Below are positions 1 through 11,899 of a DNA stretch of 64,000 nucleotides, piece by piece (positions within the stretch are counted from its first letter, which is position 1; the number at the start of each line of letters is the position of its first letter). Under the pieces are notes generated by a model. The model worked only from the letters and a program-made list of their open reading frames with translations, was not told where the DNA came from and did no database searches. The stretch is taken from contig NC_083565.1 of assembly GCF_019925205.1 (NCBI RefSeq), positions 39,150,241 through 39,214,240 of the forward strand, written 5' to 3'. The position numbers were made by a program, and so were the translations under genes. The stretch comes from Metopolophium dirhodum. Taxonomy: Eukaryota > Arthropoda > Insecta > Hemiptera > Aphididae.

Positions 1-120
1 GTTTTGGCCGTGCTCCGGGTGGGGGATGGCGGCACTTGTTCTCCGGACACCGTGACTTGCCCGAAGAAAAATGCCGCCTGCGGCCGAGGTATCGAACTCG
101 GGTCGGCTACTCCGTCCCCC
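1..120 (-). repeat. SINE-like (tRNA-related) fragment at the window edge
   Basis: A GC-rich block that ends abruptly at about 120, where AT-rich DNA begins. Read on the minus strand it contains GAGTTCGATACC, close to the RNA polymerase III B-box (GGTTCGANNCC), followed by a C/G-rich body. No A-box is visible at the expected distance upstream, so if this is a tRNA-derived SINE it is truncated at its 5' end and continues past the left edge. It could instead be part of another GC-rich repeat; the B-box alone is weak evidence. Confidence 0.3.
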
Positions 121-410
121 ATTTATGATTATTATATCAAGTATAAAAGTGTAGGTAATATAGCTATACTATTAAAATACAAAATAATAATTACTTTCAC
201 ACCTAAAAATAAAATATTTTTGATTTAATTTAGTAGATTAGAGATTTGTTAGTTTAGTTATGACATAGTTGAAAAATAATTGTAATCCATTTATTATATA
301 ATATATTTGTACGACATCATCCTTTTGTCAGAAAACATTTTTAAACAAATTTAACGCGTATATTTAATTTAAAGCTCTCGTGCGGTTATTATCCTATAGT
401 ACAATATAAA

Positions 411-432
411 GATAGGTACCTACCTACCTACA
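411..432. repeat. (TACC)n microsatellite
   Basis: A short TACC tetranucleotide run. Similar runs occur at 8976-9000 and 26851-26884, and shorter TAGGTACC pieces are scattered across the window. The motif is typical of aphid non-coding DNA. Confidence 0.8.
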
Positions 433-879
433 TGAGTTTTATAAAAAATAAATATATGCGCTGCTAATTATTAATGTGTAAAAGGATAATTAATGTAAAT
501 TATAAGGAATTCTGAGGTATAGAGTCGTTCAAAGTTCTAGGGCCCACAGTGGTTTTAGGAGGTGCAAAGTTTTGGCAAAGTTTTGCTTTTCGGATACTGT
601 TGCTGGGATTAATAATTTTATCATGGGAGGAGTATTTTGTACGGGGTCAAATTCTACGCATTTTGTAATCTACACAGCTAGACACAGCTCTCAGATTCAC
701 GTGTGTGAATACAAAGTTGTAATATAGTTAATGAGATTTGCGCCACAAAAGTGGATAAATTACAATCTTTTTCTTTGATTTCGCAAGTAATGTTTTTTCA
801 CAATCTAATTTTTTTCTCAATTTTGGCTAGGTACAACAAAACAATATGTGTTTTTATTTAATGCACGGATAAGACTCAC

Positions 880-1016
880 CTATAGTAGAGAACACTTGTT
901 ATGGCGTGAAGTAATATGTTCACAAGATGATATCCCATAGGTTCCAACTGATGGATCATGTAATTCCATCTGAACGTTAAAACCGTCAAAGGACGATACG
1001 ACTTGTGACTTTGTTC
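880..1016 (-). CDS. Tmtc3: Tmtc3-like protein O-mannosyltransferase, coding exon 2
   Basis: Second coding exon of the gene that starts at 1411. It is bounded on the minus strand by a TTTTCAG acceptor and a GTGAGT donor, and is 137 bp long (45 codons plus 2 bases). It enters in phase 0, exactly continuing exon 1. The translation opens with EQSHKSYRPLTVLTFR and goes on to a GYHLVNILLHA stretch; these are hallmark segments of the TMTC family just after the first membrane helix. TMTC proteins are multi-pass ER membrane enzymes that attach O-mannose to cadherins and related proteins in the lumen, with C-terminal TPR repeats (family knowledge). The remaining exons must lie left of position 1. No disabling changes are seen, so the gene is probably functional. 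Assignment to TMTC3 rather than TMTC1, 2 or 4 rests on the two exons together. Confidence 0.87.
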
Positions 1017-1225
1017 CTGAAAAAGAAAACGAAAACGTTGAACAGGCACGCGTGAAATAAAATTAACGAAATTTTTTACCTACCAACCGCATTTAGTGTT
1101 CTTATAAATCAAAATAATCAATGAAATAATAAAATAATATCATATCAACTATAAGAATACAAACAAAATATGCTTGTATATAGATATTTATAATATTTAC
1201 ATCGTGTTTGCATTAATTTATTTAC

Positions 1226-1411
1226 CTTGTGCATCGGCGTGCCCCAAAAATCGTTGTAAAATATGTTCCATACAGGAGTTTGAGGTTTTAGATCTCTGTT
1301 GTCTTTTATAGCACTGATGTCATCGAAGACGAAGTCGCAGTAGAGACTGTTGTAGTAGCATGCCAAGCATGTAAAAAATATTATTGACGATACGGCCACC
1401 GATGACGCCAT
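1226..1411 (-). CDS. Tmtc3: Tmtc3-like protein O-mannosyltransferase, coding exon 1 (N-terminus)
   Basis: Encodes the first 62 residues and ends at a GTAAAT donor (CAAG/GTAAAT) on the minus strand. Residues about 4-20 form a hydrophobic first membrane segment or signal anchor. They are followed by a luminal loop with FVFDDISAIKDNRDL and NDFWGTPM, the N-terminal signature of the TMTC family, where the DD pair is conserved as in other GT-C glycosyltransferases. The F-V-F-D-D-I-S-A-I wording is closest to TMTC3. The start is well supported: an in-frame TGA lies 12 bases upstream of the ATG, no other ATG intervenes, and +4 is G. A splice acceptor 21 bases upstream of the ATG shows that a non-coding exon precedes it. 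An open frame runs past the donor to 1145, but that extension is intronic. Confidence 0.88.
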
Positions 1412-1432
1412 CGTGCTGCTTCACTTAGTGAT
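1412..1432 (-). other. Tmtc3: Tmtc3 5' UTR portion of exon 2 of the transcript, with 3' splice site
   Basis: On the minus strand the sequence reads CGTTTGCAG and then 21 untranslated bases to the ATG at 1411. The AG at 1434-1433 is preceded by a T-rich tract. The transcript therefore begins upstream (higher coordinates) with a non-coding exon; see 9078-9430 for the best candidate. Confidence 0.7.
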
Positions 1433-1436
1433 CTGC

Positions 1437-4400
1437 AAACGTACGACATAAATGTTCAAATAAAAAATTACGACGTTTTGTGGGTTTTATGAGTTATTAT
1501 GTACCTACATAAAGTTACGGGCCAACACACGCAGCTATAAGCAAATTATAGGTATATAGGTAATATATGGTAACTATATTATGGTTTATATATTTTTCAT
1601 TTCGGTTTACCTATAGAAGGTATAACAGACCTATACTTTTTATTGAATTTTTTTTTTTTTAATTGTACAGCTGATATTCGGCACGTTTTGTTTTATTTCC
1701 GAAAAAAACATACCTGTTTAAATTGATAACGATACTGACCCACAAAGTAGGTACTAACCTACAAAAAAGAAAAAACCAACTAATAGCGTAATAAAAATTA
1801 AATTTGATTGGAGGTTTCGGTTTTTTTTCAATATTTAGCTGGTATACCGCCCTGTCACCTGCAGTACCCCTCATGGTTTGTATGTAAAAAAAACGCATTT
1901 CTACCTATTATATTATATTCCCCAGTTGAATATAAATTTCGTCTAATAATATCACTTTCCTATCTATAAAGGGTTAATCGTTGATAGGAGATAAATGTCC
2001 ATCGGTTGTTCGTATTTAAAAACGTTTTGCGCTCTTTTAACACGACTATATAATTTTTTCAACAAAGTACATAAGCCCTCTGTTATTGAATACGCATAAT
2101 ATGTAGGTGGTGTTTTTTAGCAAACATTATTAGTTATGTTTAGGTACTTTAAAAACGACATATATATACCTACAAAATACGAATTGATTTTTTTTATCGC
2201 ATAAACGTTTCGAGTACAAATCGGTCAATGTTAACATATTAAATTAAGAAAAAAAACCAATTTCAAGTACTTATTACCAAACCTGGTGCGTAGAATTGTT
2301 TAGATAGTGATTTTTTTTTTCTAGTTATTTTCTACGAGTACCGAACAAAAGAAAACTTTCGTAAATGTTTGCATATTTTTAACTTAAAGTTTCTCTCTTT
2401 TACTACTTTTTTTCACTACTAAATTATTCGTTTTAGGTATTATATCCTATAATAATACTGTAGGCCAGTTGGTCGTACAAAAATAGCATAAAATATGATG
2501 TACAAATAAATTGTACGGGAGTTACCTATTAGTATTACGTCTTATTGGGCTTATAAAATATGTTCATACACTTTGTAGGCAAATGTAATACCTAATTGAA
2601 TAATTTTGAACTCGACCTTAATTTTTCAATGGGAAAATGGTAATATAATATATATAAATGCATAGTATAATATACACTATATCCCAATTCGTTTATATTT
2701 CCGTAGGTAGGTCGACCATCCTCGTGGTCGAGAATAGTATTGCAATTATTTTGATTTTAGTTTTGATCATTATGCGAATTATGATATACCCGTGCTATAA
2801 AGATTGTACACAGAAAATTATATAAAATTAGAACGAAATCAAATAAACATTTCACCGGACGAATATAAATAAATAAATACAATTTGGTTCGTTTGTAAAA
2901 CACGACGTGTTACGAATGTTAATTATACAACTATAGCATGTCTTTCAGCATCAATATATACGTGTAAGTAGACTATATACACTTATATATACACTATGCA
3001 GCTTTGTTAGACCAAGTTGTTCAGAATGCTGTTTGAAGACGTCGACTAAAAATTTAGACGGTTCCCCCTGCAAACTATATCGTATACAAAGCTAATAACA
3101 ATAACTAAATATTATAATTTAATAAGATTTAATTTCGAAATAAAAACGAGTGTTTGGAAAACAAAATGTATTAAGGCGCCCGTTGCCAATGTAATTTTGT
3201 CCGCAAAAATACGGTCTACGAAAATAATAAGAACCTGTTCTGTAGAATCGACCAAATTTTCTAATTTTTAAATTTTTTTTTGACCGATGACGGAGGGTAA
3301 TATTTTACGGACAGCGTTGAACTCCGTTTTCTAAAAAATGTCAAATTGTATATAATATGACTCGTAATATAATATGTCATTAAAAATAAGTAATACAATT
3401 TTAAGCTTTTTTTCACAAATTGTATTGTAGGTACCATATGATATGTAATAAAATAAAAAGTTCAATTTAGCCCGTGGGAAGTCTTGTTCATTCAGATAAA
3501 AAAATTGTTATCAAAATCCGACAACTCTACAAGGCTTGAGAATTTATTTCTTGTGAAGTCATTTTTTTCGATAAAATACAACGCACCAAACCGAAAAGTA
3601 TTGTAATTAAGTAGACAACTAAAATATGAAATATTATGTAAAATATGTTATAGAATTTCGGAAAATATGGAAAACTGGCACCGGGCCCCTTAAGTATATA
3701 TAACTAAATATCAGGTATCTGCATAAGTACATAACATAATTAGTAAATCGATTACATGAATAAATGTACAGGTACCAACTACTATAAAGCCAGATGTATA
3801 TCCATGTATAAAACACTACAAATTACCTAATGGACAAGGTATTTTTACCATAAAAGTATCAAACTACTGAAGCGTAATAATTAATGAAAAATCGATTCCT
3901 ATAATCATTATAAATAATGTACCCAGGTAAAACTAAAGTCGATTAAATATAGCTTTATATATTTCATTTTCATACAATACCTGTTTTTAATAGTTTAAAC
4001 AATTTCGATACTATATCTACCTCTACCTACTTTAAAAAAAAAATTGCCAACAATTTGTTTTAAAATCACAATATTAGGATATACATACTTACTAGCTATA
4101 GGTAAATAATTCTGGCTACTATTGAGATTGATATTAAATTATAATATGTTTGTAATTTCACTATGTAACATTATGAATAAAAATGTATTTTCATTATGAT
4201 ATTGAAGGTAACCAACAGAATTATATTTTAATCAAATTTTAATTAGGTTCCAACCTAAATGTTAACAAGTAAAATAGACGGTGGTATTTTTATTATTTTT
4301 TTTATATAAAAATGTAATAAAGGCTAAAATAAAAATATAACCAACAATGACTGAAAATTATGTCAAAAAGGTCCAAAATTAATTTTTAATTTAGTCGTAA

Positions 4401-4844
4401 ATTCAAAACAAAAATTAATAGACTTGGTGAATTTTTTATTTGTTTTGTATTTTTCCAAATCAAATTTATTTTGCCCAGCAGACTATTCATATCGCACCGT
4501 AAAAAATTACAGACTGAATATAATATCATATAAAGGCGTAGTTAATGAAGTTATTTTTAACACACAATTTAATTTTAGAAAATCAATTTTTGTTAATAAA
4601 TCAGATTCGGAGTATACGGGTTTTATTTATTTTATTTTTACAGCAGAGCAACCAAATTTTCAACTTTAACAATGCAGCAAAGTAAAAAAAGTCAATAAAG
4701 TCGACGCTTTGAAAAAGTAAAATTGTGCACAAAACTATACAATGGGTAGTTTATACGATAAAACGTATTGGTGCCACGTGTGATACAAATGATATTATAT
4801 TATAACTGAAGCTATTAATTATTATTGAATAGAAAATATCTCGA
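1437..4844. other. AT-rich stretch without recognisable genes
   Basis: Probable intronic DNA upstream of the Tmtc3 coding exons. The open frames here are short, AT-rich and low-complexity, without splice context or recognisable domains. The longest, at about 4424-4669 plus, has no identifiable motif. No inverted-repeat element was recognised. Confidence 0.5.
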
Positions 4845-7800
4845 TAGAAATAGATCAATCAACTATACTTGGTGCAAAACAATTGTAGGTACAATTTCTT
4901 ATTTCTATTCCTTATTCTACAAGAGCTAAATGTTCAGAACAATTTTTTTTTAAATATTTTTTAAATGACAATATTTTTTATTTATTTTCATAGTCGTGTT
5001 ACCTCGTGTTACGCAGACAAGCATTATATCTCGCATTACATAGAAAAATGATTTATTCACTGTGAACTGATTTGATCTGTTATATTAGTACATACTTGCC
5101 TCGATACTTGCCTATACCCAAGATTGGTATTTTCCAAGTATTTTCAGAGTATTGTTTATCGAATTTCAATCAGGAATCAATATTTGTGGGGGAGAATTGT
5201 TCTTCTTATTTTAATTGGTTCGATCTCAAATTTACTGTGAAACTATGAGAATTGGCTTAGTTGCGGATTCAACACTTCCTCTGTAAATACATCGTTGAAC
5301 TCTCATTCGGCGAACAATAGCGGGGAAGAGACGAGGAAAAAACAACTATTTTCGAGAACTATCGCCAGACCTAAGTTCGCATTTTACTTTCTTGATTTTT
5401 TTTTTATATATTAAGTAAATATTATACTTATTACTGAACTGATTATAATATGACAGAGTTGTCCTCACTGATTATGGATATAGTCGATATTATACAATCA
5501 ATCGACTATATACTTATAGTGCAAAACAATAAAATTGTACAATTTATTATTTATATTCCTTATCCTAAGAACTAGGTAAATGTATGGAACAATTTTTTTT
5601 TTTAATTGGTTTTTAAAGACGAAGCAATATTTATTATTTGTTTAGTCGAGTTACGCAGACATGCATGGTAAGGAAAAAAATGGGTTAATTTTTCACTAGA
5701 CACTAATTTGACCTACCTTCCTAATATTATTGTAGTTTACATAGGTAAGTGTATAAAAATAGTATTTTTCATAGAATTTTAATCAGAAAATATTGTGCGT
5801 CAATATTTGGAGAGGAGAAAAAATAAATGTAGCTACCTACACATTGTTGCATATTTTAATTGGTTTCGATCTCAAATTTATTGTGAAATCATGAGAATTG
5901 GCTGAACTGCGAATTCAACGCTTCCAGCTGCAGATGCTGAGTAAATACATCATCGAACTCTCTCATTTGGCGAACAATGACGGGGAAGAGACGAGAAAAA
6001 AACGACTATTTTCGAGAACTATCTCCAGACCATCCGAGTTACCATTTTTTTTTTCAAATATTAAGTAGGTAAATATTATGTATATTATTGAATTTATTAT
6101 AATATTACAGAGTTGTCCACGTCGATTGTGGATATAGTCGATATTAAACAGTCAATCCACTATTAAATACTTAGTGCAAAACAATAAAATTGTACAATTT
6201 ATTATTTATATTCCTTATCCTAAGAGTTAAATGTATACCTATTGACCAATTTTTTTTTTAATAATTTTTAATAGACGAAGTAATATTTATTATTTTTTTA
6301 GCCGAAATGCGCAGACATTCGTGATAGGAAAAAAAATAGTTAATTTTTCACTATACACTAATTTGACCTTCCTAATATTATAGTAGTTTACATACGCCGT
6401 GTATAAGAATAGTATTTGTCATCGAATTTTAACCAGAAATTATCACTAAACTCTCTCATTTGACGAACGATGACGGGGAAGAGACTAAGAAAAAATGACT
6501 ATTTTCGAAAACTGTCGCCAGACCATCCGAGTCATCATTTTTTTTCTTCAAATTTTGATTTAATTATAATATTACAGAGTTGTCCACACCGATAATGGAT
6601 ATAGTCGATATTATATAGCCGATCGACTATACTTAGAGCAAAACAATAAAACTGTACAATTTGTTATTTATATTCCTTATCCTAAGAGTTAAATGTACCT
6701 ATTGACCAATTTTTTTTAAAATAATTTTTAATAGACGAAGTAATATTTATTATTTTTTTAGCCGAGTTACGCAGACATTCGTGATAGGAAAAAAAATAGT
6801 TAATTTTTCACTATACACTAATTTGACCTTTCTAATATTATAGTAGTTTACATACGCCGTGTATAAGAATAGTATTTGTCATCGAATTTTAACCAGAAAT
6901 TATCACTAAACTCTCTCATTTGACGAACGATGACGGGGTAGAGACTAGGAAAAAACGACCATTTTCGAGAACTATCGTCAGACCATCCGAGTCATCATTT
7001 TTTTTCTTCAAATTTTGAATTAATTATAATGTTACAGAGTTGTCCACACCGATAATGGATATAGTCGTTATTATACAGCCCATCGACTATACTTAGAGCA
7101 AAACATTAAAACTGTATAATTTGTTATTTATATTCCTTATACTAAGAGTTAAATGTACCTATTGACCAATTTTTTTTTAAATAATTTTTAATAGACGAAG
7201 TAATATTTATTATTTTTTTAGCCGAAATGCGCAGACATTCGTGATAGGAATAAAAATAGTTAATTTTTCACTATACACTAATTTGACCTTTCTAATATTA
7301 TAGTAGTTTACATACGCCGTGTATAAGAATAGTATTTGTCATCGAATTTTAACCAGAAATTATCACTAAACCCTCTCATTTGACGAACGATGACGGGGAA
7401 GAGACTAAGAAAAAATGACTATTTTCGAAAACTGTCGCCAGACCATCCGAATTCGCATTTTTTTCTTCAAATTTTGAATTAATTATAATATTACAGAGTT
7501 GTCCACACCGATAATGGATACAGTCGATATTATACAGCCGATCGACTATACTTAGAGCAAAACAATAAAACTGTACAATTTATTATTTATATTCCTTATC
7601 CTAAAAGTTAAATGTATACCTATTGACCAATTTTTTTTTTAATAATTTTTAATAGACGAAGTAATATTTATTATTTTTTTAGCCGAGTTACGCAGACATT
7701 CGTGATAGGAATAAAAATAGTTAATTTTTCACTATACACTAATTTGACCTTTCTAATATTATAGTAGTTTACATACGCCGTGTATAAGAATAGTATTTGT

Positions 7801-8005
7801 CATCGACTTTTATCCAGAAATTATCACTGAACTCTCTCATTTGACGAACGATGACGGGAAAGAGACTTAGGAAAAATGACTATTTTCGAAAACTGTCGCC
7901 AGACCATCCGAATTCGCATTTTTTTTTTACAAATATTAAGTAAATATTATAATTATTATTGAATTAATTATAATAGGTATTACAGAGTTGTGCACGCCGA
8001 CAATG
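4845..8005. repeat. Satellite-like tandem array, about six units of 460-650 bp
   Basis: A landmark (ACAGAGTTGTCC and near variants) recurs at about 5451, 6104, 6571, 7031, 7491 and 7980, giving spacings of 653, 467, 460, 460 and 489 bp. The central units (6571-7490) are nearly identical; the outer ones are more diverged and the unit at 5451 carries extra sequence. Each unit contains a conserved ATGACGGGGAAGAGAC block, a GAGTTACGCAGACATTCGTG block (or its AAATGCGC variant), poly-T tracts and an imperfect hairpin (6600-6631: TATAGTCGAT paired with ATCGACTATA around a 12-base loop). No coding capacity. The homogeneous middle and eroded edges fit unequal crossing-over. The array probably lies in the first intron of the Tmtc3-like gene. 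Confidence 0.9.
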
Positions 8006-9019
8006 GCTAATAAAGTACAGTCATGAAGTACCTGCGTACCTACTAATTAATAAGTCTGAGAATTTAAGTCTAATGATCGCGTTTCAGGTAGGACTAGACG
8101 AAACGCGTCGCGGTAAATTCAAATCAAATTTATTAAAATTTAAAACAACTATGTGCAGGCACTTCTAGGAAAATACCAAAACAGTATTATTTCAACGATA
8201 CGATATAATTATTGTAAAAGTGCGCGAAATCGAATCTGCAAATCGTTCTTAAATTAGGTGCCTACCCGACACGATTTAAGTATAATTCCGTCAAGGGTGC
8301 AATTTTTTTTCAATAGGTACCCACCAGACAGATTTCACTCATTTTTCAGTATTAAAATTACGGTTAGCTCGATTGGTCGCGGAGACTGACTACGCACTAC
8401 CCACGAACGGCAAATTTATTGGAATTTTAATAACAAATTGGCATAATATTCGACCTGGTAACGAGGGTTTAATGTTTCACGGTAACATACCGCCGGTATT
8501 GGAACGGTTAGAACCAAGACGGTGACAACAACTTCTGTCGTGGAACCGACCTGGCTAACTCGGTACTCGTATCGGCCAAACTCATTAGTGTCGGGAAACA
8601 GGGATGCTCCGGATATCCTCCTATCGTAGCTGAGGTCAATAGTTTCCTGCCTACCGACTTCCTAGGGCCCAAAATTTGCGCGTGCGACCATAATATTATT
8701 ATGGGTAATACCTATCCCGCGCAACATGACAATTTCGACTGGACCAAAATATCGGCCCGTAATTATAATTATAATATTATGGCTAAACGTTATTTATTTA
8801 TTTTCTCAAATGTTGTGTCGCGTGTTTTTATAACATTAATATTTAGAGGTCTAAAAATATGTCTGTGCGAACGTTACGACGAATAAAATAAAAACGACAT
8901 CGTCACGAATCCACTCGGGTTAGGTTAGGTTACACCTACCTGGGTCGGTATAACGACACCACAATATTATTGCGCCTACCTACCTACCTAGGTACCTAAT
9001 ATTTTTTCGACAAGAAGAA
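8006..9019. other. Unassigned DNA between satellite and GC-rich island
   Basis: Composition becomes gradually less AT-rich towards the island. No domain, transposon terminus or RNA gene recognised. A short GGTTAGGTTAGGTT run occurs near 8918 and a TACC run at 8976-9000. Confidence 0.45.
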
Positions 9020-9077
9020 GGTGGACTATACCGTGGTGGGTGGGGGACGGGCTCGGTATGCGATTTGTACCACTCAC

Positions 9078-9430
9078 CGTAAACAATATTATTCGTCCGC
9101 AGCCGACCGGTTCAAACGTTCCGCCAGACCATGTCCACCGAGACGACGGGTCCGGTTGTCCGCGGCCGTCGTCGTCACTCGTCACTCGTCGCGCGCGCGC
9201 GGGCGATCGGGTCGCGGCCAATTGTCACGTTTTCACCGGAGACGAGAAAAACTACCGCGGCGAGGAGACGCGTCCTGTCGGTCGTCGGTTACCGCCGGAT
9301 ATCGTTACAATATTGTCGCTCCGTCATCGGCGGTTGTCGTTACGCGCGTACGCGGCGGCGGCGACGATAATAATCGTTACGGTCGTCCGTGGCCGTTGCC
9401 GTAGTTGTCGCCGTCCACGGTGACGACGAC
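9078..9430 (-). other. Tmtc3: Candidate non-coding first exon of the Tmtc3-like gene
   Basis: Proposed only because the Tmtc3 start exon needs an upstream 5' UTR exon on the minus strand, and the strongest minus-strand donor seen in the nearby GC-rich island is at 9077-9076 (ACG/GTGAGTGG). The resulting intron would be about 7.6 kb and would contain the satellite array. The upstream exon boundary is arbitrary because no transcription start can be read from sequence alone. Confidence 0.28.
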
Positions 9431-9496
9431 GACATAATATCGTCGTTCCGGTTTAATAATAATTATTAATATTGTTGTTGTTGTTGTCGTGTTACA

Positions 9497-9792
9497 GCGC
9501 GTGCCGGACCGGACGACGAAACGGAACAAAGTGATCGCGTCGTGTGGGCGCGCTGCACCGTCGTCGGAACGATGTCGTCGGCGTTATCACGGGGACGAGA
9601 CTGCGGTCGCGGTAACGACGCGCTCCGGCTCGGGACGCATGATTGTGCCCGACCCGAATGTGGTGGGGTTCGTGCTAGGACTATCGCCGCCGCCGCCGCT
9701 GCCCGCGCTGCTGCCTCGCTGGTCGTTGCTTTGGCAAGGCGGCGGCGGCGGCGCCCGCCTCACGAGCGCTGTCGGCGGCGGTCGTATTTACG
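9497..9792 (+). other. Possible plus-strand exon in the GC-rich island
   Basis: A pyrimidine-rich TTGTTG run ends in TTACAG/CG at 9496, and the GC-rich block is followed by ACG/GTGTGTAC at about 9792. One plus-strand frame stays open across it and includes a Met (MIVPDPNVVGFVLGL) followed by a Pro-rich then Gly-rich stretch. There is no family match by eye, and GC-rich DNA gives long open frames by chance, so this is only a weak candidate exon. Confidence 0.15.
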
Positions 9793-10104
9793 GTGTGTAC
9801 ATATATATTATATTATAAATGTATTTTTTCTCGTTTCGTTTTCGTTGTTTTTCCGCAACCCATCGACCGCGCCGCCGCCGCACGACCCACGCCGACGGTT
9901 GCCGACGGTCGCCGAACGCCGCGCGACCCCGTCGTCGTCGTCGTCGCGGCGGCGGCGTACCGTTTTCACTCGCGTCCCACTCCCCGCCCGCGTCTCGCCG
10001 TCGCTCGACCCGCTCGCCACCCGCCTGCCGAGGCGCGACCGTAATAATATATTATTATTATTAATATAATATTATTAATTTAATATTTTCCACCGACACG
10101 ATAA

Positions 10105-11400
10105 CAACGGCGATGATTGTAATAATAATAGTATTATTATTGTCGTAGGCACACGATTTGAGATATTATTTTAATAATATAAATAGGTATTGTCTCGCGG
10201 CGAAAAAATATTATCAGTCATCCGAAAATACGTCCGACCAGAGACATATTATTATTATTTACCATTAGCTACCGCTAATGGCCTCGGAATTTACAATATT
10301 TAGGAATAAAAATGCATTATTTTTAAAAAATAATATTATAGAAAACCCGTTCAGGTTACACTTTCAATATAAATAATATAGGTAGTAGGTACGTTATACT
10401 GTTTGATAACTTATATGAAAAAAAATCTGAACGGATTTATAAATTATACCATTGTAAATGATGATAACAACGGCGATGGTGGCTGTAGGTATTGTAATAA
10501 TAATATTATATTATTGTTATTGTCGTATAGGCACACGGTTTGAGATAATATTATTAACACATTTTAATAATATAAATAGGTATTGTCTCGCGGCGAAAAA
10601 ATATTATGTCCGTCATTCGAAAATACGTCCGACCAGAGACATTTTATTATTATTTACCATTAGCAACCGCTAATGGCCTCGGAATTTACAATATTTAGGA
10701 ATAAAAATGCATTATTTTTAAAAATAATATTATAGAAAACCCGTTCAGTTTACTTTCAATATAAATAATATAGGTTAGGTAATATTGAGATAATATTATT
10801 ATTAACACATTTTAATAATATAAATAGGTATTGTCTCGCAGCGAAAAAATATTATGTCCGTCATTCGAAAATACCTCCGACCAGAGACATATTATTATTA
10901 TTATTATTATTTACCATTAGGCTGCCGATCGCAGACGACCACGTAATATTATTACGGTCTCGGAATTTGATATACAAGAATAAAAATGTATATTATTTTT
11001 CAAAACTAATAATATAAAAAAACTGTTCAGTTGGTTTTCGTTCATATGAATATTTACATCATTGTAGGCGAACATGATTTAAGATAACATTATTAAACCT
11101 TATAGGTATTAAAATTATGTCAGTCATCCGAAAATACGTCCGACCAGAGACTTATTACTATTATTATTTACCATTAGCCATTATGCTGCCGATCGTAAAT
11201 AACCGCATATATTATGGTATCCGTTATTAGGAAGGGACATCGGAATTTACAACGTTTAGGAATAAAAATGCATTATTTTTAAAAAATAATAATATAGAAA
11301 AACCGTTCAGCTTACTTTCAATACACCCAATATATAAGGTACGTATACTGTTTAATAACTTATTACAAAAAATCTGAACGGATTAAAAAATTGTACCATT
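10105..11400. repeat. Tandem array of four ~250-400 bp units beside the GC-rich island
   Basis: The block CGAAAATACGTCCGACCAGA recurs at about 10226, 10616, 10866 (with one change) and 11130. Each is followed by ATTATTATTTACCATTAG, a CTCGGAATTTACAATATTTA-type block, and an AGAAAACCCGTTCAG block. Units differ by internal deletions, giving spacings of about 390, 250 and 260 bp. A variable ATT microsatellite lies inside each unit. The first unit begins immediately after the island, and GATGATAACAACGGCGATG is present in the first two. No coding potential. Confidence 0.85.
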
Positions 11401-11679
11401 GAAATTTTGTTTGTGAAAACGTTGAGTTGGGATGGCATTGGCTATCGGCGTATACCTACCCAAATGGTGGATGAGTGAAAAAATGAAAACGTTCATGTGC
11501 GGTCGAGTGCGACCAAAATTTTTAAATTTTAATTATAGCTAACTCGATTCATGAACGGGTGCGGGGAGGTCAACCACCTGCAGGGGGGGAGGGTGTAGAA
11601 ACGCTACTGTTCGATATTATATAGATGCAACATAATATTCTATCTTAAATTGTGTCTCAAAATATACATAAATCAGGAC

Positions 11680-11880
11680 ATGCTCAGGATCATTTATGCT
11701 GTAGGTAGACCTACAACTGTGAACTGTTATACAGGTAAATTGACATGGTTGAGAGACGAAGGCACTCACACAGTATGCACTATGAAGTGTGATGATACCC
11801 CAATGATATTATTATGTAAAAAAAACAAAGTGTACGATTTAAAAAATAAAACCGAGCAAGATCATAGTTTTAAAATTTAA
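11680..11880 (+). other. Short open frame of unknown identity (possible exon)
   Basis: From the ATG at 11680 the frame stays open for 66 codons to TAA. Unlike most frames here it has a balanced amino-acid mix with four cysteines and segments such as NCYTGKLTWLRDEGTHTVC and MKCDDTPMILLCKK. It could be an exon of an unrecognised gene, a decayed copy of one, or chance. No confident splice sites were identified, and nothing nearby supports it. Confidence 0.22.
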
Positions 11881-11899
11881 AAATAATATTTAAATAATT

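Larger units (their letters stand above)
9020..10045. promoter_or_regulatory. GC-rich, CpG-rich island, candidate (possibly bidirectional) promoter and 5' exon region
   Basis: About 1 kb of strongly GC-rich sequence full of CG, CGG and CGACG repeats within AT-rich surroundings. Many overlapping open frames on both strands arise from this composition; they are rich in Arg, Pro, Gly and Val, resemble no known family and look spurious. Splice-like signals are present on both strands: a consensus minus-strand donor (ACG/GTGAGT) at 9078/9077, and on the plus strand a T-rich tract ending in GTTACAG at about 9496. In aphid-like genomes such islands commonly mark transcription start regions (general inference). 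The minus-strand donor is correctly placed and oriented to feed the Tmtc3 acceptor at 1433. Confidence 0.45.

Noticed and set aside
4845..8005. CRISPR-like array
   Set aside because: Units are hundreds of bases long without short direct repeats and unique spacers, and the setting is a eukaryotic genome.
9021..10069. Several overlapping open frames of 70-175 codons on both strands
   Set aside because: They overlap in up to five frames, are dominated by Arg/Pro/Val from CG-rich triplets, and show no family resemblance; they are explained by stop-codon scarcity in GC-rich DNA.
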